From NCBI GenBank assembly GCA_031274985.1, contig JAISPK010000048.1, positions 1 to 12,045 on the forward strand: a stretch of 12,045 bases of DNA, in the 5' to 3' direction. The stretch comes from Coriobacteriales bacterium (GTDB taxonomy: Bacteria > Actinomycetota > Coriobacteriia > Coriobacteriales > UBA8131). Of this stretch, positions 6,374 to 12,045 are shown piece by piece. Made by a program: the position numbers and the translations under genes. The notes under the pieces were generated by a model. It had not been told where the DNA came from and searched no databases. It saw only the letters and a list, made by a program, of their open reading frames with translations. Position 1 is the stretch's first letter, and every line of letters starts with the position of its first letter.

Positions 6374-7834
6374 TTATTTCTTTAGTGCCATTGTTGCTAC
6401 AACAGTGGCCACTTTGCCCTGCGGCTTCAGCACCAACACCCTAATGGTATAGTCACCTTCTGTCAAGGTATGCTCATCTAGGAATAACCTGAATCCATAC
6501 TCAGAGAGAGACGAATTGCTGCCCACATCAAGCATGGTGTCTGAATTGGGAGCAATGCTGATCTCAAAGGGAACATAGATATTCGGCATACCTGCTGACC
6601 CCTCAACGGATAGATAGATCGAGTCGTTTTCGTCGATAAACTCCTCATCTACGCACCCCTCTATAACCCTGAAGTCGCCGTCCTGGTGCCACTGAACCCA
6701 GCTTTTTGTTTCAAGCGTCTCGCCAAGCTTTAGAGCAGTGGTGGGAGCATACATGAGCGGTGGATCAAAGCCAAACAAGCGTACATGCCGCTCTGCCCGC
6801 TCGATGATAACCACATCGGGCTTGAGGTCGGCAACCCGGGTGAGGTTGTAGGGAATCAACTTAGAAAACTCAGCTTGAGAAAACTCAGGTGCTAAATAGG
6901 GGATAAGGCTATTGGCAAAGGAGTCGCGATACATCAGGAGTGTACCGGTTGGAGCAGGGGAGGTGGTAGTGAACGTGTCGTCCTCAACGTTATCAAAGGC
7001 CCCGGTAAACTCCCAGGTGCCGGTTGAGAGGAGTGAGGTCTTTTCGGGCTTCGGGGTTACGGGGTAGAGCATACGCTCAATGTCTCCCGTTACTCCGGCC
7101 TCGGAGGGAGCACCTGAAACAACCGCCTCGTTCATGCCAGCCGCTTGCAACAAGGCGTTTGCTGCAAGCAGAGCACCTCCACACGTCCAATGGGTATCGG
7201 TCTTCAAGTAGAGCTCATCGCTCGTATTGGCAAAAAGCTCAAAAAGATCAACATAATGTACGGAGTTATCTCTCAGGCGCTGCGCCAGTAAGGTCATGCT
7301 CTCATTGTTGCCGTTGATATAGTAAAAGGGCATGTAGTTGGGATACAGGCTGTTTTTGTTGGGAGCAATGGTAACCAGGAAGTCTGCGCCCATTGCGTTG
7401 GTATACCCCTGCATGAGCGCGAGATTATGGGCGATATTTGAGAGCTCCCTATTGCTGAGCGGGTCGCTCGCGAGATAATCGTCAAGCGTACCGCCGTAAA
7501 AGAGCCAACCCTGCCTGCCAATGATCACCTGGTCGGTGGAAGATGTTCTCAAAAGATCCGCCCGTAGGTGGGCGTTGATATCAATGGCAAGGTTGCGATA
7601 GGCAAAGTGATCCTCAAAGTAATCCCCCAGGTCTGCCAGATAGGAGAGGTTAAGCAAACCGATCTCGGTTTTGAGCTCCGGCAGGCTATGGCGGGAGTCG
7701 TCATCAGAAGCGGGGGTATCACTCACCCAGAGCATGCCCACAAAGGGGAGCAGACAAAGCGTTAAAAACGCCACAACAAACAGCCAGAGGCCCGGGCTCC
7801 GTCTCCGTGTGCTCAGTGTGGGGTTGTCGCTCAC
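6374..7834 (-). CDS. DHHW / AlgX-AlgJ-like SGNH acetyltransferase, membrane-anchored
   Basis: A 486-residue protein with a single N-terminal membrane helix (about 16-36) and the rest outside the cell. It resembles the AlgX/AlgJ group, which moves acetyl groups onto exported polysaccharide together with an MBOAT protein. Motifs in order: the FEDHFAYRN segment (73-81), IIGRQGWLFYGG (104-115), VTIAPNKNSLYP (154-165), the catalytic D-x-H-W in KTDTHWT (211-217; Asp213, His215) and the nucleophile region LMYRDSFANSL (300-310; Ser305). So a Ser-His-Asp triad is visible. Residues from about 395 to 486 add a separate beta-rich, acidic segment that I would not expect in the core fold. The start codon is GTG (7834); its AGGAG overlaps the TAG stop of the MBOAT gene, 9 bases away, so translation is probably coupled. 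Confidence 0.88.
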   Translation of the reverse strand: MSDNPTLSTRRRSPGLWLFVVAFLTLCLLPFVGMLWVSDTPASDDDSRHSLPELKTEIGLLNLSYLADLGDYFEDHFAYRNLAIDINAHLRADLLRTSSTDQVIIGRQGWLFYGGTLDDYLASDPLSNRELSNIAHNLALMQGYTNAMGADFLVTIAPNKNSLYPNYMPFYYINGNNESMTLLAQRLRDNSVHYVDLFELFANTSDELYLKTDTHWTCGGALLAANALLQAAGMNEAVVSGAPSEAGVTGDIERMLYPVTPKPEKTSLLSTGTWEFTGAFDNVEDDTFTTTSPAPTGTLLMYRDSFANSLIPYLAPEFSQAEFSKLIPYNLTRVADLKPDVVIIERAERHVRLFGFDPPLMYAPTTALKLGETLETKSWVQWHQDGDFRVIEGCVDEEFIDENDSIYLSVEGSAGMPNIYVPFEISIAPNSDTMLDVGSNSSLSEYGFRLFLDEHTLTEGDYTIRVLVLKPQGKVATVVATMALKK

Positions 7835-7843
7835 CGTTTTCTC

Positions 7844-9268
7844 CTAGAACCTGAAATAGATGAAGGGGTTATAGCCTCCGCTGGAGAGGCTCAGCATACA
7901 GATAAAGAAGAGTACTCCGGCAAGCACATAGCTGCCTGCCGTGGTCAGTTGGCGGATCCTCGTTTTTGCTGTTGCTACTCGGCGTTCGATTGCAAGCTTG
8001 AGGGGAGTACACGCGATTATCGCAATGATGAGGACGACGATAAAGAGGGGAGTGAGCTGTTGGAGGGCAAGCGAGGTGCTGGCCTGCTCAAAATGAAACC
8101 CGGTAAACATCTGCGAGATAAAATAAAAGCCCTGTTCAAAGGTCTCGGCCCTGAAGAGCACAAAGCCCACGGTTACCACCAGGAGGGAATAGACCACGCC
8201 CAGAGGTTTTGGCAAGCGTTTTATGGGCAGGTAGGTTTCGAGCAGCAGGAAGAGGCCGTGGAACAGACCCCAGATAACAAAGGTCCAGCTTGCCCCGTGC
8301 CACAGCCCGCAGGTAAAGAAAACCACGAGCTTATTGAGCCCGCCACGGAGTTTGCCTTTTCGGTTGCCTCCGAGGGGGATGTAGAGGTACTCCTTGAACC
8401 AGGTGGAAAGTGAGATATGCCAGCGCCGCCAAAACTCCTGAATAGACGAGGAGATGTAGGGGTAGTTAAAATTCTCTTTGTAGCGAAACCCAAACATGCG
8501 CGCGAGACCGAGGGCCATGTCCGAGTAGCCGGAAAAGTCAAAATAGATCTGCAGGAGGTAGCCTAATGCCGCAATCCAGGCAACAGCGATATTCACCTCG
8601 GACAAACTGGCGCCATAGAGTGAATCAACCGTTGCGGCCATGGTATTTGCAATGAGCACCTTCTTTGTCAGACCCAGACAAAACCGCCTCATTCCCTGAG
8701 CGATATCTTCGATGCCTGCCTTGCGACGCGAGAGCTGCTTTTCAACATCGTGATACTTGATGATGGGGCCGGCGGTGAGCTGAGGGAAAAAACTGATGTA
8801 CAGGAGAACCTGCGCGTAACTCCTTGAAGCCTGCACTTCGCTGCGGTACACATCTATGAGGTAGCTTATTGCTTGAAAAGTGTAGAAGGAGATGCCGATT
8901 GGCAGGGCCACAACGGGAATCTGCAACGAAAGGCCCAGGATCGTGTCTGCAGTGAGTACGAACATCCCGGCGTACTTGAAAACCCCGAGAAAGGCCAGGT
9001 TTACCAGAATCGCAGCAGCGAGGGCAATTTTAGCCCGGCGTTTGTTGCCTACAAGGTCTCGTGCAATGAGACGGCCAAAGAGGTAATTGAAGACGGTGGA
9101 GCCCAGCATGAGAAGCACATAGACCGGCTCGCCAAAAGCGTAAAAGAACAAGCTGGCAAGAATCAGGAGATAGTTTTTGATTCTGATTTGCTGAGCAGGG
9201 ATGACGGAATAAGCCAGAAACACTAGTGGCAAAAAGACGCATATAAATGTCAGAGAACTGAATACCAA
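7844..9268 (-). CDS. MBOAT-family membrane O-acyltransferase (AlgI-like)
   Basis: A 474-residue polytopic membrane protein with many hydrophobic segments spread along its length. AlgI-type MBOATs take an acetyl group from a cytoplasmic donor and pass it across the membrane for O-acetylation of exported glycans. Signatures: N-terminal MVFSSLTFICVFLPLVFLAY, LPIGISFYTFQAISYLIDVY (122-141), FFPQLTAGPI (160-169), FDFSGYSDMALGLARMFG (243-260), EFWRRWHISLSTWFKEYLYI (278-297, His284) and TCGLWHGASW (319-328), whose His324 matches the catalytic histidine. The start must be TTG 9268: an in-frame TAA lies two codons upstream, and starting here reproduces the family's usual M-V-F-S-S beginning. The ribosome binding site is poor (GAG 8 bases upstream). 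It is the first gene of a three-gene operon with the DHHW protein and the lipoprotein. I see no convincing promoter in 9269-9358. Confidence 0.93.
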   Translation of the reverse strand: MVFSSLTFICVFLPLVFLAYSVIPAQQIRIKNYLLILASLFFYAFGEPVYVLLMLGSTVFNYLFGRLIARDLVGNKRRAKIALAAAILVNLAFLGVFKYAGMFVLTADTILGLSLQIPVVALPIGISFYTFQAISYLIDVYRSEVQASRSYAQVLLYISFFPQLTAGPIIKYHDVEKQLSRRKAGIEDIAQGMRRFCLGLTKKVLIANTMAATVDSLYGASLSEVNIAVAWIAALGYLLQIYFDFSGYSDMALGLARMFGFRYKENFNYPYISSSIQEFWRRWHISLSTWFKEYLYIPLGGNRKGKLRGGLNKLVVFFTCGLWHGASWTFVIWGLFHGLFLLLETYLPIKRLPKPLGVVYSLLVVTVGFVLFRAETFEQGFYFISQMFTGFHFEQASTSLALQQLTPLFIVVLIIAIIACTPLKLAIERRVATAKTRIRQLTTAGSYVLAGVLFFICMLSLSSGGYNPFIYFRF

Positions 9269-9293
9269 GCTTTATGCTCATTTCAATAATTGC

Positions 9294-9324
9294 CAGAAAG
9301 GCCGAGAAGGAACCGGCCTTTCTG
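9294..9324 (-). terminator. Hairpin terminator after the wall-binding transglutaminase-like gene
   Basis: CAGAAAGGCCG (9294-9304) pairs perfectly with CGGCCTTTCTG (9314-9324): an 11-bp stem with a 9-base loop. It lies 35 bases beyond the stop of the 10744-9359 gene and ends 26 bases before the MBOAT start. The run of T after the stem is weak on this strand (GCAATTATT), so it may attenuate rather than fully stop transcription into the O-acetylation operon. Confidence 0.65.
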
Positions 9325-9358
9325 TTGTAACACAAGAGTTATGCCAGCATACTTTTGC

Positions 9359-10744
9359 TTACCAACGTCCGTAGGATATGGGTGCGCCGGCGTAGGAGAT
9401 CATATACCAATTATAGCCGAGGATATTGTGCTGAAAACAGGAATCGCATACGTAGGTATTGCCATCGATATATAACTCAACCCATCCATGAGGGGCTGGC
9501 CCATAATAGGTGGGAACCCATCCGGAGACAACGTTGGTTTCATAGCCGAGGTACCAGGCGAGCATACTGAAGAGAGCAGCGTAACGGTAGCAATTCCCGC
9601 CATTGTTTTGGATCATCTGCTTTGCATACGGTACGGCCCAGTTGCCTGACGGGTATTCATCCTGGGTGATGTAGCCGTAGGAGGCAACAAAATTAAAGCA
9701 GCTTCGCAGGTCGTAATTGCAGTATCCAATTATCCAAGTGAGCTGGCCGTCCAGCCAGGTGTCGCCGGTAGAAGAATAGTTAAGCCAACGGCCGTCTTGA
9801 GCGAAATCAGAACGACCCGGATGATTCCCCGGGGCGATGACATTGTTTCCGGTTCTCATTTCGCCATCGTCTACTCCGCCAAAATAGTAACGGTCTGAAC
9901 CAAGGGTTCTCCAGCCAGTAGCCATAATACCGGTAGAAGGGTGGAGGTAGTAGGTTTTATTATTGAGGACAAACCAACCGGAGTAGAGCCTCGCTCCGTT
10001 CTCATTGACCCGATACCAGTTATCACCCGTTTTTATCCAGACGTTTTTGCCCATTACACCCGAAGAAAAACTGAAGTAGTACCAGTCACTGCCGACCTGA
10101 TGCCAGAGGGTTTGCCTGATGCCATTTGCATCAAAGAGGTAGGTCTGTCCATTGAGGTCTGCAAGCCCTCCGGAAAACCTCTTTCCGTCAGCGCCAACGT
10201 AATACCAGTTGGCACCTGTTTGGATCCAGACGTTCCTGCCCATTACACCCGAATAAAAACTGAAGTAGTACCAGTCATTACCAACTTTTTGCCAGAGAAT
10301 CTGTCTCACTCCGACAGCATTAAAAAAATAAGACTTTCCGTCAATATCCTGAAGCCCGATAAGCTTATTGCCTTCAGAATCAAAATAATACCAATCACCA
10401 TCGATAAAATTCCAAGAATTTTTTACTGAAAGAGGGTTAAGGGTTGAAGGAGAATAACCATTTGCAGCAAAAGAAGACTCGGGAGACGGCGCATCATTAT
10501 CTTTGTTTGCCAACAAGCCATTATCGGCAGAGTTGGTTCCAGATGAGTTGCCTGAAGAATCATCAGAATCATTGGGGAGGGAGCCAGAGCCATCATCTTG
10601 AGTCGCAACGATTGGGTCAGCATAGGTTTTTTCAGCAGGTACAAGAAGTACCAGAAAAAGCAATAACGCAAAAAGAATCGCGGCGTAGAATCCAAAAATG
10701 CTGGCATTTTTCGTTTTTTCACAACAAAAAAACTCTTGGTACAA
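9359..10744 (-). CDS. Secreted wall-binding repeat protein with transglutaminase-like domain
   Basis: A 461-residue exported protein. The signal peptide has a hydrophobic core at 16-36 and likely cleavage after TYA (42). Residues 43-110 are a Ser/Asp/Asn-rich spacer. Residues 111-288 carry aromatic choline/glucan-binding-type repeats (W-Y-Y-F-(D/S), G-W-x, G-x-R-Q patterns), which tether proteins to wall polymers; two 63-residue modules are near-copies. The C-terminal part is transglutaminase/papain-like: NGGNCYRYAALF (381-392, Cys385), PHGWVEL (418-424, His419) and YVCDS (431-435, Asp434) form a Cys-His-Asp triad. It may cross-link or cleave peptides in the envelope; the direction of the reaction is not predictable. 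The start is TTG 10744 with GGTGAG 5 bases upstream; no ATG or GTG start would keep the signal peptide. It has its own promoter and a hairpin behind it, so it is probably monocistronic. Confidence 0.88.
   Translation of the reverse strand: MYQEFFCCEKTKNASIFGFYAAILFALLLFLVLLVPAEKTYADPIVATQDDGSGSLPNDSDDSSGNSSGTNSADNGLLANKDNDAPSPESSFAANGYSPSTLNPLSVKNSWNFIDGDWYYFDSEGNKLIGLQDIDGKSYFFNAVGVRQILWQKVGNDWYYFSFYSGVMGRNVWIQTGANWYYVGADGKRFSGGLADLNGQTYLFDANGIRQTLWHQVGSDWYYFSFSSGVMGKNVWIKTGDNWYRVNENGARLYSGWFVLNNKTYYLHPSTGIMATGWRTLGSDRYYFGGVDDGEMRTGNNVIAPGNHPGRSDFAQDGRWLNYSSTGDTWLDGQLTWIIGYCNYDLRSCFNFVASYGYITQDEYPSGNWAVPYAKQMIQNNGGNCYRYAALFSMLAWYLGYETNVVSGWVPTYYGPAPHGWVELYIDGNTYVCDSCFQHNILGYNWYMISYAGAPISYGRW
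9965..10342 (-). repeat. Tandem duplication of a 189-bp wall-binding module
   Basis: Codons 135-197 (10154-10342) and 198-260 (9965-10153) encode near-copies: RQILWQKVGNDWYYFSFYSG and RQTLWHQVGSDWYYFSFSSG, each followed by VMG(R/K)NVWI(Q/K)TG(A/D)NWY. The DNA also stays similar, for example the shared GCCCATTACACCCGAA and AAAAACTGAAGTAGTACCAG on the plus strand 189 bases apart. This suggests a fairly recent in-frame duplication. Confidence 0.88.
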
Positions 10745-10762
10745 TGTCTCTCACCCCATTCA

Positions 10763-10786
10763 GTTGTCTGCAAACTTTGCAGCAAC
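10763..10786. promoter_or_regulatory. 24-base inverted repeat in the leader of the wall-binding gene
   Basis: GTTG-t-CTGCAAA-c-TTTGCAG-CAAC: 7-bp perfect arms around one central base, extended by 4 more pairs across a one-base bulge. It lies between the minus-strand -10 box (10816-10821) and the ribosome binding site (10750-10755), so in the untranslated leader. It could be an operator bound by a dimeric regulator, or an RNA hairpin with a 7-base loop. As a terminator it lacks a T-run. Confidence 0.6.
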
Positions 10787-10815
10787 CCTGAAACTAATGC
10801 TATTGATAAGACAGC

Positions 10816-10843
10816 ATTATACCAGCAAAGCCCGGTCAGACAA
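10816..10843 (-). promoter_or_regulatory. Promoter of the wall-binding transglutaminase-like gene
   Basis: Reading leftward: -35 TTGTCT (complement of 10838-10843), 16-base spacer, and a perfect -10 TATAAT (complement of 10816-10821) preceded by TGG, that is an extended -10. Transcription should begin near 10809, giving a leader of about 65 bases before TTG 10744. Confidence 0.75.
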
Positions 10844-10845
10844 TT

Positions 10846-10873
10846 TTGGCTGGACAAACAAATTGTTTATAAT
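10846..10873 (+). promoter_or_regulatory. Promoter of the flippase gene
   Basis: Reading rightward: -35 TTGGCT (10846-10851), 16-base spacer and a perfect -10 TATAAT (10868-10873). Transcription should begin near 10880, about 50 bases before TTG 10930. The -35 box lies 2 bases from that of the oppositely directed promoter. Confidence 0.7.
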
Positions 10874-10929
10874 TAGTGCATAGAGAGAGGCACAACTCTT
10901 TCGGAAGAAGAGCATGAAAGCTGGTCAAC

Positions 10930-12045
10930 TTGCCTGATTCGCCGTTAAGTATAAAAACAAACATCGCTTGGAATACTGCAGGCAATTTTGTGTACCTTTT
11001 CTCTCAGTGGCTCCTTACCTTTTGCATCGTTGTCGTTTTGGGTGTCGAAGCCATGGGAGTGTTCTCATTGGCAATTGCCGTTTCTGGAGCAATAATTGGC
11101 ATCAGTCTCTATGGGGTACGCAGTTTTCAGGTCTCCGATTTAGATGAAAAGTATGCAGATCAGGTCTACCTGATTGCCCGGGTTATCACTTCGGCTGTCT
11201 CACTCCTTGTTTGTATCGTCTTTATCTGTCTCAATGAATATTCTCTTTATGTCAGTGCCTGCCTGGTGGTTTATATGCTGTTTAAGATTTCCGAATCTGT
11301 TTCAGATGTGTATCAGGGATTCTTTCAAAAGGCAATGCGCATGGATTACATCGGTAAGTCCTTTCTCATCAAGGGAGTGGTGATTCTCCTCTTCTTTGTT
11401 GCTACCGTCTTTTTATCTCAGGATCTTCTCCCTTCGATAGCGGTACTCTGCCTGTCTTCCTGCGCAATCATTGTTATCTACGACCTGCGCAATGCAAGAA
11501 AATTCATCCACAGAATCAAAGTGAACGAATGGCTAAAACCAATAAGATCTCTTCTGATTGAGTGCCTGCCAATTGCAGGATTTACCCTCATCTTTAATAT
11601 GCTCACGCAAATACCGCGGTATTTTATCGAGATGCAAATGGGCATGGAAGCTCTGGGCTATTACGCCACGATTGCAATGCCCGTGGTGATTGTTCAGGTT
11701 TCTGCAAGTTTTGTGTTTGCTCCTTTGACAACACCTTTTGCCCAACACCTTAATAGGGGCGATATCAAGAGTTTCACCGGCCTGTTCTGGAAAACCATGC
11801 TATTCATCCTGGCTCTTTCAGCTGCGTCAATCATTGCTTTTGCCCTGTTGGGCGAGTGGCTGCTCGTAGTGCTTTTTGGAGAGATGATCGCTCCCTATTC
11901 TTATTTACTGATACCGCTGGTGATCTGCACTATCCTCGTGGCCGTTTCCTGGTTTTTGTCAACACTTCTCATTGTGTTGCGCAAGCAAAAAATCCTGGTA
12001 GTGATTGCTCTCGTTTCGTTACTAGTGGTGCTCTTTGGCAGCACG
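10930..12045 (+). CDS. Polysaccharide flippase (Wzx-like, MATE-fold), C-terminally cut by the window
   Basis: An open frame of 372 codons with no stop before the right edge. It encodes a very hydrophobic polytopic protein of the MOP/polysaccharide-transport type, which flips lipid-linked sugar repeat units across the membrane. Visible hallmarks: N-terminal NIAWNTAGNFVYLFSQWLLT (11-30), GVEAMGVFSLAIAVSGAIIG in the second helix region, the inter-helix SDVYQGFFQKAMRMDYIGKS, and LPIAGFTLIFNMLTQIPRYF opening the second half. Family members usually have 400-500 residues, so some C-terminal helices are missing. The frame is closed by TGA at 10915-10917, so TTG 10930 is the likely start; its ribosome binding site is weak (GAAAG, 9 bases upstream). 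The gene is more A+T-rich than the purH region and divergent from the wall-binding gene. The function fits the neighbouring glycosyltransferase and O-acetylation genes. Confidence 0.85.
   Translation, partial: MPDSPLSIKTNIAWNTAGNFVYLFSQWLLTFCIVVVLGVEAMGVFSLAIAVSGAIIGISLYGVRSFQVSDLDEKYADQVYLIARVITSAVSLLVCIVFICLNEYSLYVSACLVVYMLFKISESVSDVYQGFFQKAMRMDYIGKSFLIKGVVILLFFVATVFLSQDLLPSIAVLCLSSCAIIVIYDLRNARKFIHRIKVNEWLKPIRSLLIECLPIAGFTLIFNMLTQIPRYFIEMQMGMEALGYYATIAMPVVIVQVSASFVFAPLTTPFAQHLNRGDIKSFTGLFWKTMLFILALSAASIIAFALLGEWLLVVLFGEMIAPYSYLLIPLVICTILVAVSWFLSTLLIVLRKQKILVVIALVSLLVVLFGST

Noticed and set aside
7949..8413. Plus-strand 154-residue open frame inside the MBOAT gene
   Set aside because: It is antisense to a well-conserved membrane protein gene, and its charged, low-complexity translation is what the reverse of such a gene gives.
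9294..9324. Inverted repeat as the end of an insertion sequence
   Set aside because: It is a single compact hairpin 35 bases after a stop codon, with no transposase and no target-site duplication.
9030..9335. Minus-strand 101-residue frame containing M-S-I-K-L-G-I-Q, which overlaps the MBOAT N-terminus
   Set aside because: It is out of frame with the clearly conserved MBOAT protein, shows no recognisable features, and runs through the terminator hairpin.
9941..10429. Plus-strand 162-residue frame with internal repeats
   Set aside because: The repeats are the antisense image of the wall-binding modules encoded on the minus strand; there is no ribosome binding site.
11174..11383. Plus-strand 69-residue frame inside the flippase region
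   Set aside because: The flippase frame is open across the whole region with clear family features, so this is a shadow frame.

Overview
The window most likely comes from a Gram-positive actinobacterium, and the class Coriobacteriia is my best guess (family-level impression, no search run). Reasons: strong AAAGGAG-type ribosome binding sites, frequent GTG/TTG starts, a fused two-domain ECF-transporter ATPase, one lipoprotein, and a secreted protein with choline/glucan-binding-type wall repeats joined to a transglutaminase-like domain. The left half is G+C-rich (38 of 60 bases in 3001-3060) and the right end is much more A+T-rich (23 of 60 G+C in 11581-11640).

Layout. Bases 1-187 (minus) hold the first 62 codons of ligA, NAD-dependent DNA ligase. 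Divergently, a plus-strand run (319-5614) reads: fused EcfA-EcfA ATPase (apparently starting at a CTG codon missed by ATG/GTG/TTG searches), EcfT, a small one-helix membrane protein, purH, and a family-2 glycosyltransferase. The gaps are 0, 31, 11 and 43 bases, so this looks like one transcription unit that joins the energising half of a vitamin/cofactor importer to the last two steps of IMP synthesis. No substrate-binding S component lies in the window.

Facing it, with only 3 bases between the stop codons, is a minus-strand operon (9268 to 5618): an MBOAT O-acyltransferase (AlgI-like), a membrane-anchored DHHW/AlgX-AlgJ-like SGNH protein, and a lipoprotein of unknown family. The first two are the classic pair that passes acetyl groups across the membrane to an exported polysaccharide. 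The lipoprotein is a candidate new partner.

An 11-bp-stem hairpin (9294-9324) separates this operon from a monocistronic minus-strand gene (10744-9359) for a secreted wall-binding, transglutaminase-like protein. A 185-base intergenic region then carries two well-formed back-to-back promoters whose -35 boxes are 2 bases apart. The plus-strand promoter drives a Wzx-like polysaccharide flippase (10930 to the right edge, cut off). Together, 4511-12045 looks like part of a surface-glycopolymer locus: a glycosyltransferase, a flippase, O-acetylation enzymes and a wall-attached enzyme. I found no tRNA, rRNA, CRISPR array, insertion sequence or phage gene. No gene-free stretch exceeds 300 bases.
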